DNA of 64,000 bases from NCBI GenBank assembly GCA_002709385.1, contig PAQS01000040.1, forward strand, positions 124,001-188,000, read 5' to 3'. The stretch is from Waddliaceae bacterium. GTDB taxonomy: Bacteria; Chlamydiota; Chlamydiia; Chlamydiales; GCA-2709385. Below, piece by piece: positions 6,499 to 16,611 of this stretch. The stretch's first letter is position 1; each line of letters opens with the position of its first letter. Made by a program: the position numbers and the translations under genes. The notes beneath the pieces were generated by a model that did no database searches, had not been told where the DNA came from, and saw nothing but the letters and a program-made list of their open reading frames with translations.

Positions 6499-9071
6499 GT
6501 GGGCGTTGGCTATTCTGCTTTTTACTTCCATTTTTAACTTTTCTTTCCCATTCCTTGTTGGCTGAAGCTGATACAGCAATTTTTGCAAAAATGCGGAAGC
6601 CTAATTGGACTCATAAAGTCGTATCAACACACCCAAGCGGGAATCCTAAGGTTCTTATTTTTCTTGAGCCAAAATCAGATGGGATTTCAGTTCCAGTGAA
6701 AGAAATTCAATATTATCCAAACGGAGCAATTGAAACAGAAACAGATCTTTTATTGTTAGAGAGTGGTGAAACGGTTTCTCATGGACCTCAAATGTCTTGG
6801 TATGAATCCGGAGAAAAAAAAGAGGGAGCCTTATACAAAAAAGGAAAGCTAAGTGGTACGCAAGCTTCTTTTTATCGAAGCGGTAAGTTGAAAAAAACAC
6901 AGGTCTTTGAAAATGGATTGGCACAAGGTCAGTTACGTGTATTTAGTGAAGATGGAGAAACTCTTGAAGAAGCGTTTTATGTTGATGGGAAGTTAGAAGG
7001 CGACCATTTACATTTCTACAACGGAGGAAAAAGAGCAGCTCTACAACATTATAAAGAAGGAGTCCTTCAAGGAGCTTCTTATGAATGGTATGAAAGCGGA
7101 GCTCTTAAAGTCGTTTCTCATTACAAAAATGGTTTACTTCATGGGAGCGAAAGTGAGCCAGCTTGGACAGCATATTACGAAGACCGTACGATTTCAGAAA
7201 TAAAAGACTTTCGTGAAGGACGCCCTTTTGGAAAGCATTACCAGTACCATAAAAATGGTAGAGAAAGCTATCGAGTCGCCTATGTAAATGGAGTGAAAGA
7301 CGGAAAAGAGCTCGCTTTTTTTGAATCGGGAGAGGTCGCTGCAGAAGGAACATACCGTCAAGGCGTTCCTACAGGCAGGCATTATCGATTACATGAGCAA
7401 AAAAAATTGGCTTATGAAGCTGTTTTTGATTCAAAAGGAAAATTAACTAAAGTAGCGAGAACATTTTTTCCTAACGGAAAAGTTGAATCTGAATACATGC
7501 TTTTAAAGCAAAAATATCATGGAACATTCAAAGAGTGGGATGAGTCTGGCAATCTAGTATGTGTGCAGAACTATAATCATGGGCAACTAGATGGTATACA
7601 GAAAAATTATTGGCCAAATGGACAAATTGCTTTTGAAGCAGAATATAAAGATGGCGAACCCTACGGCCTACACAAAGGATGGTATCCAAACGGTACGCAA
7701 AAATTTGAAATAAATCTTGTGAAGGGAATTTTTCAGGGAGCTACAAAATCCTGGTATGAAGACGGGCAGCCTGAAAAAGAAGAATGGTTTTCTGAAGGAG
7801 AACTAGATGGAACACGACGTATTTGGTTTCCTAATGGCCAGTTGAAGCTAATTGAAGAGCGTAAAAATGCTCGTATGCATGGTCATCAAAAGGAATACAA
7901 TGAGTCAGGAGACCTACTTGCTGAGGCACAGTTTGATGATGGAAAAGCTGTAGGTACACATCAAACTTGGTTTAATCCAGAACAAATTCAGCATATCGTC
8001 CATTTTGTAGACGGAAAGCAAGAAGGCAAATTAGAAGAGTTTTATAAGAATGGTCAAGCTAAGCTTGTTGAAGAATATGTTGATGGAAAGTTACATGGAA
8101 AGCGCCAAAGTTGGTATGCAAATGGTTCTATCTGCGAACAGCAAGAATTTATAAATGGTCAGCCTACAGGTGTTGCGACAACATATTATGAAGGGATCTC
8201 ATCAGCAAAAAATGGAACAGTTAAAAGCGTTGTCACTTATGTAGATAGTAAATTTGAAGGAATCCAACGTTCATTCTATCCAGACGGTTCTCCACAATCA
8301 GAAATCGGATATCATGAAGGAGTACTGCATGGTACAAAAATCCTTTGGGATGATGACGGTAAGACAATGGAAGAAACAGAGTATGTATCTGGAGTTTTAG
8401 AAGGTAGGGCGTTTCAACGTCATCCAAATGGTACAGAAGTTGTTTACCACTATAAAAATAACCAACTACATGGCCTACATGAAGTATATTTTGCTCCTAA
8501 TGACGGTTACGGAAAAGTAAAGCGTCTTGAAGCACATTATGTAAATGGGTTGCTCGAGGGAGAAGTGGTCGAGTACCACGAAAATGGAAATAAGGGAACA
8601 AGTTCTTTTTTCAAAAATGGGAAAAAAGAAGGTATTCAATCTGTATATAACCCTGATGGAAAGCTTTTTGTTACAGCAGAGTTTGTAAATGGAGTGGGGC
8701 AGGGAACAGTGACTCAATACTATCCCGATGGCACTATTTATAAGCAAATGCATTACGAAAATGATAGCAAAGAAGGTGAAGAACTCACTTATTATCCAAA
8801 AGGACAAATTGCCGCACGTCGCACCTATCACAATGATGAGTTAAACGGTCTAGCCAAAGAATGGAGCCAAAATGGAGTGCTCATTTTTGAAGCGGAATAT
8901 AGTGGCGGTAAAAAATCAGGACGATTTGCCAAGTATCATAATAATGGAAAGCCTAGGTTAATCCAGCATTACCAAAATGATGTTCTTCATGGCATAAAAC
9001 AGAATTATGATGAGTCAGGGACTCTGATATCAGAACAGTGTTATCAAGATGGAGAAAAGGTAAAAGCTTAA
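6495..9071 (+). CDS. Secreted MORN-type (MORN_2/YwqK-like) repeat protein, 858 aa
   Basis: A Sec signal peptide (hydrophobic stretch FCFLLPFLTFLSHSLLA, likely cleaved near residue 24) precedes roughly 25-30 copies of a 21-25-residue repeat of the type YYPNGxxxxExxYxxGxxxG, seen as WYESGEKKE, FYRSGKLKK, WYPNGTQKF, FYPDGSPQS, YHNNGKPRL and so on. This is the MORN_2 repeat found in YwqK-type antitoxins and in many secreted proteins of environmental chlamydiae. Such repeats build an elongated beta-sheet rod. Location is envelope or exported; the ligand is unknown. A second protein of the same build lies at 29723-32317. The stop codon overlaps the start of the next gene (TAATG), so the two are translationally coupled. 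Confidence 0.85.
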   Translation: MRGRWLFCFLLPFLTFLSHSLLAEADTAIFAKMRKPNWTHKVVSTHPSGNPKVLIFLEPKSDGISVPVKEIQYYPNGAIETETDLLLLESGETVSHGPQMSWYESGEKKEGALYKKGKLSGTQASFYRSGKLKKTQVFENGLAQGQLRVFSEDGETLEEAFYVDGKLEGDHLHFYNGGKRAALQHYKEGVLQGASYEWYESGALKVVSHYKNGLLHGSESEPAWTAYYEDRTISEIKDFREGRPFGKHYQYHKNGRESYRVAYVNGVKDGKELAFFESGEVAAEGTYRQGVPTGRHYRLHEQKKLAYEAVFDSKGKLTKVARTFFPNGKVESEYMLLKQKYHGTFKEWDESGNLVCVQNYNHGQLDGIQKNYWPNGQIAFEAEYKDGEPYGLHKGWYPNGTQKFEINLVKGIFQGATKSWYEDGQPEKEEWFSEGELDGTRRIWFPNGQLKLIEERKNARMHGHQKEYNESGDLLAEAQFDDGKAVGTHQTWFNPEQIQHIVHFVDGKQEGKLEEFYKNGQAKLVEEYVDGKLHGKRQSWYANGSICEQQEFINGQPTGVATTYYEGISSAKNGTVKSVVTYVDSKFEGIQRSFYPDGSPQSEIGYHEGVLHGTKILWDDDGKTMEETEYVSGVLEGRAFQRHPNGTEVVYHYKNNQLHGLHEVYFAPNDGYGKVKRLEAHYVNGLLEGEVVEYHENGNKGTSSFFKNGKKEGIQSVYNPDGKLFVTAEFVNGVGQGTVTQYYPDGTIYKQMHYENDSKEGEELTYYPKGQIAARRTYHNDELNGLAKEWSQNGVLIFEAEYSGGKKSGRFAKYHNNGKPRLIQHYQNDVLHGIKQNYDESGTLISEQCYQDGEKVKA

Positions 9072-9412
9072 TGAATTGTTGGTACTGTAAGAAGGAACTG
9101 CAGGATATACCTAAAAAAATTCCATTTAAAGCCACGTGTGACTACTGTGCAGCGTGGCTGCACTGCTGCAAGAATTGTCGTTACTACTCCCCAGGTAGAC
9201 ACAATGATTGCTTAATTCCCGACACAGATTATGTGGGAGATCGAGAAAGATCCAATTTTTGTGATTCATTTGAAGTAAATAAACAAAATACACCCGATGA
9301 TGGTCCTTCTAAAAGTGATGTTGAGAAACGTTTATTTGGTTCTGATGATGAAGAAAAAAAACCAGATGATGAAGACCCTAAAGAGCGTTTAAGGCGTCTT
9401 CTAGGTGAATAA
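9071..9412 (+). CDS. Small zinc-ribbon protein with acidic tail
   Basis: 113 residues from ATG 9071, which overlaps the TAA of the MORN-type gene as TAATG; the frame opens further upstream (9038) but that part lies inside the previous gene. The N-terminal half carries CWYC (Cys3, Cys6), CDYC (Cys23, Cys26), CCKNC (32-36), Cys47 and a further Cys, a pattern expected to bind one or two zinc ions. The C-terminal 40 residues are very charged (DDEEKKPDDEDPKERLRR). I do not recognise a named family with certainty. Coupling to the MORN-type gene before it and the SEC-C gene after it suggests one operon. Confidence 0.75.
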   Translation: MNCWYCKKELQDIPKKIPFKATCDYCAAWLHCCKNCRYYSPGRHNDCLIPDTDYVGDRERSNFCDSFEVNKQNTPDDGPSKSDVEKRLFGSDDEEKKPDDEDPKERLRRLLGE

Positions 9413-9422
9413 AGGTAATACC

Positions 9423-10910
9423 GTGACTGATGTAGTTTTAAGTTCAATAGATGCATTAGAAGAAGATCTTCAAGAATTATTATTAGGACACTCTATTCCT
9501 TCTGAAGATGAAAAGGAAAATATCCTTTCGCAGTGGAATGAGATTGCTCCAATCCTATACGATATCATTACTCATTCTATTAAAAACAATGAAGCACCTT
9601 TAGAAGAGAAGTTTTTCTTTCCCATTGAACGAGCTTTTTTTTGGCTTGCTTTAGCAAAAGATAAAGAGCTTTTTCCATTTATTATAAGCAGCTTTGCTGC
9701 AAGTTCTCATTTAATAGATCGAAACTTTCTTATTCAACTTGCAGTCTATTTCTTAGAAGAATTTTTGCCGGATTTTATCTCCACGGTGAAAAATTCAGAA
9801 AAAAATTTAGAGCTTAGAACTGCTTGTCTCGATGTCTTAGTAGGGTTTTGTGCTAGAGAGCTTTTTGGAAAAAAAGAACTTCTAGAAATATTACGCGAAG
9901 AACTTACAAAAGAACTTACTTTTTCAGATGAGTCTGTCGATTGGAATACAGACCTTGTCTCAGCAGCAGTAAATATTGGCCCAAAACCTCTTCAAGAAGA
10001 AATTATCAATTTGTACGGATACGGTGTTATTCGTAATCAGCTCATCAATATTGAAGATGTAAAAGCTCTTGTTCGGAAAGACCAAGATGATATTTTTTCT
10101 AAACTACAAGAAATATGGGGTGATATTGATTTGCTTCAAATCTGGAAAACCTCATTTATTGAAGATTCAGAAGAAAGCGAAGAAGAAGTAGAAGATAAAG
10201 ATCTAAACATACAAAGAATTCTTGATCTTGCGAAAAAAAATCGAGTCTTTCCAGCATTAATTACACGAAATGATTCTTGCCCATGTAAAAGTGGTCGAAA
10301 ATATAAACACTGCTGCTTAGAGCTGTTCAATGGCATAGTAGACTTGAAAAAAATCAATCAGAAAACAGACTGGCTTACAGATGTAGATCACAAAGAATTT
10401 GCTCAAGAATTAGAAAAATTGATTCAAGAACTCGCAGAGAAACCCGAAGAGGTTTTGAAAACTGTTGAGCAAATGCTCAAAAAAGAGCCTAAAGAACCTA
10501 GACTTCATGCTATCCGTTTTTTTGCACTCAGTGAATTGGGAAACATGAAAGAAGCAACAGAAAATCTAATTAAGTCATTTAAGAAATTTCCTTCTCAAGC
10601 TCTTTTTCGAAACTCTTATGCTACATTTTTCGTACTGAGAGGAGAATATGACAATGCAGAGCAGATATATAGCTCGGAAGAACGCTTTGACTTATGTTTC
10701 TCCAATACGAATAAATTATATAGAGAAGACGCGTTTTATTTTCATAGTAACTGGGTATCTATCCATCTTGGTCACGGACGTCTAGAGCGGGCAGCACTGC
10801 ATTTAGGAGCAGCAAAAAAGTTAGCCCCAAGTGAAGAGGCATACCTAAGCCTGGCACAAGAAGCTACATTATTAAATATACGCATTACAGAAAATGCTTA
10901 TATCTCATGA
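9423..10910 (+). CDS. DUF1186/SEC-C motif protein with helical-repeat C terminus
   Basis: About 495 residues. Residues 1-270 form a helical region resembling DUF1186, which is rich in acidic residues. At about 283-298 lies a complete SEC-C zinc motif (NDSCPCKSGRKYKHCC), the same metal-binding module found at the SecA C terminus. Residues after 320 look like TPR-type helices (KEPRLHAIRFFALSELGNMKEA). I choose GTG 9423, preceded by AAAGGT at the right distance, over an in-frame GTG at 9405 inside the previous gene. The function is not known; SEC-C often mediates protein or ribosome contacts. Third gene of the MORN/zinc-ribbon operon; it overlaps convergent coaD by 13 bases. Confidence 0.8.
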   Translation: MTDVVLSSIDALEEDLQELLLGHSIPSEDEKENILSQWNEIAPILYDIITHSIKNNEAPLEEKFFFPIERAFFWLALAKDKELFPFIISSFAASSHLIDRNFLIQLAVYFLEEFLPDFISTVKNSEKNLELRTACLDVLVGFCARELFGKKELLEILREELTKELTFSDESVDWNTDLVSAAVNIGPKPLQEEIINLYGYGVIRNQLINIEDVKALVRKDQDDIFSKLQEIWGDIDLLQIWKTSFIEDSEESEEEVEDKDLNIQRILDLAKKNRVFPALITRNDSCPCKSGRKYKHCCLELFNGIVDLKKINQKTDWLTDVDHKEFAQELEKLIQELAEKPEEVLKTVEQMLKKEPKEPRLHAIRFFALSELGNMKEATENLIKSFKKFPSQALFRNSYATFFVLRGEYDNAEQIYSSEERFDLCFSNTNKLYREDAFYFHSNWVSIHLGHGRLERAALHLGAAKKLAPSEEAYLSLAQEATLLNIRITENAYIS

Positions 10911-11413
10911 TGAGCTTTGATTTCTTTTGCGTAACGTTCTGCTAGACGATTGAACACTTTATCTTCGATCTCTGGCGGAACAAAATCAGTCAATCTTCTA
11001 CCGTGGCTTGCAATATCACGAATCAAAGTAGAGCTGAGATAAGAATAGCGCTCGTCAGCCATTAAAAACATTGTTTCAAGGCCACTCATTTTTCGATTAG
11101 CTAAAGCCATACGAAATTCGTACTCAAAATCAGAAAATGCACGCAATCCACGCAAAATAACATGGATATTATGTTTTTGAGCAAAGTCAATCACCAAACC
11201 AGAAAAACTTAAAACTTCTACATTAGCTAAGTCTTTGGTCATAGTACGAAGTAATTCGAGTTTTTCTTCAGGAAAAAACAAAGAGTTTTTTTTGCTTCGA
11301 TTTACAGCAATGCCTACATAAAGTTTGTCACAGACTGTTGAAGCTCGCTTAATGATGTCTAAATGGCCGAGAGATGGGGGATCAAATGTACCAGGAAATA
11401 ACGCATTGTGCAT
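10898..11413 (-). CDS. coaD: Phosphopantetheine adenylyltransferase
   Basis: 171 residues, typical of CoaD. The nucleotidyltransferase HxGH signature is present as GTFDPPSLGHLDII at the N terminus, and the second ATP-binding motif as YLSSTLIRDIA near residue 130. It converts 4'-phosphopantetheine and ATP to dephospho-CoA, the fourth step of CoA synthesis from pantothenate. The start ATG 11413 has AAGGA upstream. It is the last gene of a five-gene minus-strand run, 47 bases after rsmD. The rsmD-coaD pair is a very common bacterial arrangement, which supports both calls. Confidence 0.95.
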   Translation of the reverse strand: MHNALFPGTFDPPSLGHLDIIKRASTVCDKLYVGIAVNRSKKNSLFFPEEKLELLRTMTKDLANVEVLSFSGLVIDFAQKHNIHVILRGLRAFSDFEYEFRMALANRKMSGLETMFLMADERYSYLSSTLIRDIASHGRRLTDFVPPEIEDKVFNRLAERYAKEIKAHHEI

Positions 11414-11460
11414 AGATCTAATCCTTGCTTTCTAGGAACTCAGAAAAAAGTTTAACAAAA

Positions 11461-12030
11461 CTAGTAATCAAACTCCAGTAATCTTGCTTTTCCGGCACGA
11501 CGCTCTTTTGTAAAGCGCAATTTTGTCAAAGCTTCCCAATTGAAACGATTTCCTTCTGGGTGCTCTAAAAAAACTCTAGCACCTTCAGAAAGCAAGTTTG
11601 ATTGATCTAGTTCTTCTAGTAAACTTTGAGCAAGAGTCTTGTCATTTTTTACCAAAACATCGTAAGGAGGATCGATATAAGCCAAATCAATACGTATGCC
11701 ACGCTGTGCTAAACGATGAATTGCTTGGCTAGCATCTACACTCCAAACCTCACTCTGGCTTTCAAAAGAAAAGTTTTTAATATTTTGTTTAATACAACGT
11801 ATAGCTAATGGATGATTCTCAACAAAAATGGCACGACTAGCACCGCGACTAAGTGCCTCCAGACCCATTGCTCCACTACCAGCACAAAGATCTAAAAAAA
11901 TAGAATCAGCTAGCTCGGCTTGGCAAATGTTAAATAAAGATTCTCTAAGTTGACTGGAAGTAGGGCGAGTTTGCTGACCTTTAGGGGACAGAATTTCTTT
12001 TCGGCGATGTGTACCAGCTATAATGCGCAT
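11461..12030 (-). CDS. rsmD: 16S rRNA m2G966 methyltransferase RsmD
   Basis: 189 residues. It begins MRIIAGTHRRKEI, the conserved RsmD start, followed by RPTSSQLRESLFNI, the SAM-binding motif FLDLCAGSGAMGLEALSRGA and the catalytic DPPY (AYIDPPYD near residue 120). It methylates N2 of G966 in 16S rRNA on the assembled small subunit. It lies between the VWA gene (6-base gap upstream) and coaD, so it is probably co-transcribed with both. No anomaly seen. Confidence 0.95.
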   Translation of the reverse strand: MRIIAGTHRRKEILSPKGQQTRPTSSQLRESLFNICQAELADSIFLDLCAGSGAMGLEALSRGASRAIFVENHPLAIRCIKQNIKNFSFESQSEVWSVDASQAIHRLAQRGIRIDLAYIDPPYDVLVKNDKTLAQSLLEELDQSNLLSEGARVFLEHPEGNRFNWEALTKLRFTKERRAGKARLLEFDY

Positions 12031-12036
12031 GATTTT

Positions 12037-13761
12037 TTATTGAAAGGCTACAGGGATTCTCAATGGTCTCAAAAGCTTTTGTACAGAGGATAAATACTGT
12101 CGCTTACCTTCGTCTAAATAGCGGTCATAATAGTCATATGCTCTATGCAAAGTCCAGTATTGCTCAATAGATGCATTTCCACGTTTAGCATGTTTAAATG
12201 AGACTTTTTTATGTATATCAAGCCACTTATTATAATACTTTCCCTGAATAAATAGGTGAAAATCTTGAAGCTCGTCAACTGTACCAAAAATAATATAAGG
12301 AATATTACTATATAACTCAGGTACTCTAGAAGAACGCGGAAACAAGCTTACCGTTTCTTTTCCAGATCCAGTAACAGCACTAATAACAATATCTTTCCCA
12401 ATAGGATTTTGGATCGCTTGCATTAACTTTAATAGCTTGTCTTGCAATTGCTCATAACGAGGGGCATAAGCAAGAGTACCGCGATTAAAAGCACTAAGAA
12501 GTTCAAGAAGAGCAAGGTTATTGTTTTTTCCTGCAGCTACACAGAATAAAGAAACCTTCCCTTGGTTACGTTTTGTCCAATCAGCGATACTCTCTCTTTG
12601 CTTTTCACGGCTAAGATAAGTATCACCATCAGATAAAAGAATAGCTGTATTCACTTCATTATCTTCTACAGATTCAGGAATAATTTTATCCAAAGACGAA
12701 TACAAATCAGTAGAAGCAAACAAACCTCCGTGCTGTCCTCGAGATAAATAATTTTTTGCTTTTCTGATATTGACTGATGTTGCTGGAAGATTATTACTTG
12801 CAAGGCGTTGTATTTTAGAATCAAAAAATAAAATATTGAAAGTGTCAGTTTCATGTAGCATATCTAACGCATGAGCAACAGCTTCTTTAGTAAGAGCAAA
12901 ACGATCGCGATCAATTGAGTTGGAGCGGTCAATAAGAAAAAAGACATTTTGTCGAATACGACGGAAAACAACATCTTCTTTAGGAAGAAGTTTGATACGA
13001 AATAAGTATCCTTGGCCATAAGACTGAGGAATGAATTCAACAGAAATATGAAAATCGCTACTGCTAGCAATAGAAGCAGTTTCTCCGGCAACACTTAGAT
13101 TTCTCGTAGAATCCCACTGTACTGTGGAGGGGGCAGGAGAGAAATGTTTATGTAGAAGTTTACTTACTTCTTCAGCTGTGATATCCGTTTCTGATTTTTC
13201 CTTAGAAAACTTTGCTATTTTCTCCATGGGAATGTCGCTAGGAGATGTATTGAGATAAGGAATTTGTATCGAATGATCGTTAAATAAACGTTCGCTAGCT
13301 TCTAAAAGCTCTAAACCAAGATGATTAGACTTTTCAGAAGCTAAGGGTAAGTCGATTTTTGCAAGTACAGGCTTTTTCTGAATAGTACTTGTAGTATCAA
13401 TACCCTTTAATGCTTGTGCTGTGAGTAAAGACTCAGCTTCTTCTGAAGCAGCCAAGACAGAATCATTAGGAAGTAGTTCTTGTGCTGAAAAGTTTTGTAT
13501 AGAAACAGTTTCTCGTTGCAAGCTGTGAGAATGCCGTTCACTTTCTTTTGTTTTTATTGTTCTGAAAATACGCTGAAGCGCTTGATCTTCTGAAACTTTT
13601 TTTCTCTTGCTTAAAGACTGGTTCCGATAATCCCATTGTTTGTAACGGAGAGATCGATATTCCATAGTACTATTATGAAGACTGTAGACACCTAAAATAT
13701 GAACTACAATCGCCAAGAGAAAGGCTAGGAAAAGAAGCTGTTTCTTTTTAACACGGTCCAC
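12037..13761 (-). CDS. Membrane-anchored VWA-domain protein
   Basis: 574 residues. One N-terminal membrane helix (LLFLAFLLAIVVHILGVYSL, residues 9-28) is followed by a long low-complexity linker (30-240) and a von Willebrand A domain (about 270-460). The MIDAS metal site is complete: DRSNS at 278-282, Thr351 in ASTDL, and Asp378 in LLSDGD. The domain therefore probably binds Mg2+ and a protein ligand in the periplasm. Together with the two TPR genes immediately upstream it recalls the Bat (aerotolerance) gene clusters, but no MoxR ATPase or DUF58 protein is present, so that link is only a suggestion. Start GTG 13761 with AGG close upstream; 12 bases after the TPR gene. Confidence 0.75.
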   Translation of the reverse strand: MDRVKKKQLLFLAFLLAIVVHILGVYSLHNSTMEYRSLRYKQWDYRNQSLSKRKKVSEDQALQRIFRTIKTKESERHSHSLQRETVSIQNFSAQELLPNDSVLAASEEAESLLTAQALKGIDTTSTIQKKPVLAKIDLPLASEKSNHLGLELLEASERLFNDHSIQIPYLNTSPSDIPMEKIAKFSKEKSETDITAEEVSKLLHKHFSPAPSTVQWDSTRNLSVAGETASIASSSDFHISVEFIPQSYGQGYLFRIKLLPKEDVVFRRIRQNVFFLIDRSNSIDRDRFALTKEAVAHALDMLHETDTFNILFFDSKIQRLASNNLPATSVNIRKAKNYLSRGQHGGLFASTDLYSSLDKIIPESVEDNEVNTAILLSDGDTYLSREKQRESIADWTKRNQGKVSLFCVAAGKNNNLALLELLSAFNRGTLAYAPRYEQLQDKLLKLMQAIQNPIGKDIVISAVTGSGKETVSLFPRSSRVPELYSNIPYIIFGTVDELQDFHLFIQGKYYNKWLDIHKKVSFKHAKRGNASIEQYWTLHRAYDYYDRYLDEGKRQYLSSVQKLLRPLRIPVAFQ

Positions 13762-13773
13762 AAACCTACCAAA

Positions 13774-16611
13774 TTATAGAGGATGAGCTTCTGTTGATGT
13801 TTCTGAAGATCTCAGAGCTTTATCTTCACTCAAAGCAGAAAATTGATTCATCGTCAAGTTTTCTAACACAAATTCTGCTTGATCTGAAAGATATTTTGGA
13901 ATAGCAAATTTCTCATTAAGCAGATTACGAAATATTGTACTTGCTAATTTCATTTTATCTCTTGCTTCTTGCCGTTCACCTTTTTCCTGTGCGTTTTGTG
14001 CTTGTGCATAAGCAATCTGGCCATCCATGAATAAAAGACAAATTCTATAAAGTTCATCTAATTTAGGATACAATTCCCGTACTGCATGATATTCTTGAGA
14101 TTGAATATCAGATTTTGCCGTAAACAATTTACGGTTAATACGCATTTCATCTAAAAGCGATTGATGATAATTAGATTTCTCAGACTGTTTAGCACGATTT
14201 TGAGCGTAATAAATACCAGCCAAAAGATGAACAGGTTCGGAGGTAAATTGACGTTTACGACGCAACTGATCCAAACAGTTGATAGCTTTCAACTCCTGAT
14301 TTTTCTCTAATTTTCTATGCTTCAAGTTCAACACAGCATGATTCAATTGTACATATAGAAATAAATCAGGGTTTATGAAGTTTTTTTTGTTTAGCAATTT
14401 ATTGAGATAACTCAATGAAAGTTTCCATTTCTCTGTATCTGCATAATGACGAGCTAATAAATACTGTAGTTCATGAGTAAAACGCCACTTAAGCTGTGCT
14501 TGGTTCTGGTAAAGAAGCTGGAGTTCTTTTAACAATGTGATGCTTTCATCAGTATTACCTCTTAAGTGAAGGAGGCGAGCAAGACATAAAGCTTCTTCGT
14601 CTAAAAGCAAACCATCTCTATAAACAATTAAAGAGTCCGTTTTTGAATAGAGAAGATGTTTGAGACTGCGAATAGAGTGTTCAATAAGCTGAGGTGATCC
14701 CAAGTCTACAGAACGATCAAGAAAAACCCATAAATGATCTCCGGGAACCGCTGCATAATGCTGCTTGGCTAGCCAAAGACGCAAATGAGTTGTGAGCGAA
14801 TCAGGGTCTTTCTCTGCTAAATGATCTAAATGTGTAATGCAAGCTTGTCTATACTCTTCTTGTTCTACTTGAATAGAGCTTTCTTCTGCTAAACTCTGAT
14901 AAGAACGAACAAGCTCTAAACGTAAGTTAGCGCGATCGTACTCTGGATCAGTACTGAGCAAAGCTTCAGCCTCCTCAGTAAATTGTTTTAGTTTTCCTAG
15001 TCTAAGTTGTGCTAGAGCAGACAAAAATGATAATTTACTTGAAAACTCTTGTGGAACAAAAGAGTTTTGCAATTCATCTAAGTAAGAAACTGCCTCATTA
15101 ACTCTATCAAGATCAATAAGCGTTGCTACTTTTTGCAAAGAATAAGGAAAATGCTGCTGCTTTTTAAACACAGCCTTATCTTTTATCAAATAATTAAGAT
15201 CTTCAATTAACACTTCACGAGCAGAGTGAATGTCATCAGCATCAATTTCAGAATGATTCAAAACTTGCTGTAAAGCTTCACTAGAAGAATGAACCTGTTC
15301 AATAAGTACTTCTTGTCGCAAGTGACTATCTGGAAATTTCTCTAAAAACTCTAAGCTTACTTCTCGCGCAAGATGAAACTGTTTAGACTGGCGATAAATA
15401 AGATGTTTTTGGAAAAAAAGACTATCAGCTTCAACTTGTTCAGGATGTGCAGCAAGCAGCTCATCAAGCTCTTTTATTGCACCTTGGAACTGATGATTGC
15501 GAGATAAGAAAAGAGCTTGAAGGTATAGGGCTTGTGCAAGTTCAGGACTGTCTGGATGAAGTCTTTGTAAATGACGAAGGTAGCCTTTGGCTCGTTTGTC
15601 TTGTCCGAGCTCTTGTGCAGCGGCTATAGAGGACAAAAGAGCATTTTTCAAGATAGGGTCTGACTCAGGTGCCTTAAGAAAAAATTGATCCATATACTTC
15701 AAAGCAACATCAAATTTTTCCAAAGCGATTAAAGATTTGGCAGCCCAGTAAAAAACCTTGTATTTTTGCTCGTTTGAAATTTGTTCATAAAAGGTCTTCT
15801 GACTACGCAATATGGCAGCATATTTTCCTAGTTCATAATGAAGTTGAAGTTGAAGAAGTACGACTTCTGTTCTATACGGGCCTTTTAATGCTTTTGCTCT
15901 TTTCAATGTATTAAGAGCTAATTGGGAATCGAACTCTTTTTGAGAACGAGCAGCTTCAAGCAAACATAATTCCTGTTGGATACCTTGTTCAGAAAGAGAA
16001 ATAAATAAATCCGCAGCTTTTCGATGATCTGATTGTCTGCGGGCAAGCTCAGCAAGAGCAAATTGTGCTTGTTGGCGATACTCAGTAAGTAGCAATGCTT
16101 CGAAATATGACTGAGTATTCAGTAGTTCTTCTTTATTATCGTTTTCAAGATGGAGTTGAAAAGAAGCCTGAGCGTAATAAAATAAAACTTGGGCATGAGA
16201 GGAGTTATGAATATCTAAGTCTTTTGAAGGAAGAGCAAGAGCAGCCTCCACAGAAAGAGTTTCAAAATCACCCACCTCATACAAACAACGGAGTTCATCG
16301 TTGTGAACAGAAGCTCGTAAATCTTTATCTCGAATATTTCGAAAATAAGATAATGCAGCTTGCCATTGATGGTCTTGCATCTGACTTTGACCAAGCAGAA
16401 CATAGAGGTGATCTAGATAAAAACTATCTGGATACTGTTCAATAAACTTAAGGGCTTGTTCTTGAAAAGCACCTAAATTTTTTTCCTGCCAGAAAAAGGC
16501 CACTCGTCGCATAGCTAGGGCTTCAGCATCAGATTTTGGAATAGGATCTGTTGATGCAAAAAGTGGAAGACATAGAGTAATCAGCGCGAATGCCGTTCGA
16601 TAAACGATCAT
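13774..16611 (-). CDS. Large secreted TPR-repeat protein
   Basis: 945 residues with a signal peptide (TAFALITLCLPLFAS, cleavage near residue 20) and TPR-type helical pairs through most of the length, for example FYLDHLYVLLGQSQMQDHQW and LAQALYLQALFLSRNHQF. It is probably a periplasmic scaffold. The ATG at 16611 overlaps the stop of the gene before it (ATGA), and the stop lies 12 bases before the VWA gene, so the three are one translational unit. TPR proteins next to VWA proteins are typical of Bat-like envelope complexes; partner identity is inference. No named orthologue recognised. Confidence 0.75.
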   Translation of the reverse strand: MIVYRTAFALITLCLPLFASTDPIPKSDAEALAMRRVAFFWQEKNLGAFQEQALKFIEQYPDSFYLDHLYVLLGQSQMQDHQWQAALSYFRNIRDKDLRASVHNDELRCLYEVGDFETLSVEAALALPSKDLDIHNSSHAQVLFYYAQASFQLHLENDNKEELLNTQSYFEALLLTEYRQQAQFALAELARRQSDHRKAADLFISLSEQGIQQELCLLEAARSQKEFDSQLALNTLKRAKALKGPYRTEVVLLQLQLHYELGKYAAILRSQKTFYEQISNEQKYKVFYWAAKSLIALEKFDVALKYMDQFFLKAPESDPILKNALLSSIAAAQELGQDKRAKGYLRHLQRLHPDSPELAQALYLQALFLSRNHQFQGAIKELDELLAAHPEQVEADSLFFQKHLIYRQSKQFHLAREVSLEFLEKFPDSHLRQEVLIEQVHSSSEALQQVLNHSEIDADDIHSAREVLIEDLNYLIKDKAVFKKQQHFPYSLQKVATLIDLDRVNEAVSYLDELQNSFVPQEFSSKLSFLSALAQLRLGKLKQFTEEAEALLSTDPEYDRANLRLELVRSYQSLAEESSIQVEQEEYRQACITHLDHLAEKDPDSLTTHLRLWLAKQHYAAVPGDHLWVFLDRSVDLGSPQLIEHSIRSLKHLLYSKTDSLIVYRDGLLLDEEALCLARLLHLRGNTDESITLLKELQLLYQNQAQLKWRFTHELQYLLARHYADTEKWKLSLSYLNKLLNKKNFINPDLFLYVQLNHAVLNLKHRKLEKNQELKAINCLDQLRRKRQFTSEPVHLLAGIYYAQNRAKQSEKSNYHQSLLDEMRINRKLFTAKSDIQSQEYHAVRELYPKLDELYRICLLFMDGQIAYAQAQNAQEKGERQEARDKMKLASTIFRNLLNEKFAIPKYLSDQAEFVLENLTMNQFSALSEDKALRSSETSTEAHPL

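Noticed and set aside
6655-8831. Several minus-strand frames inside the MORN-type gene
   Set aside because: Shadows caused by the biased repeat codons; no start sites and phenylalanine/leucine-rich nonsense sequence.
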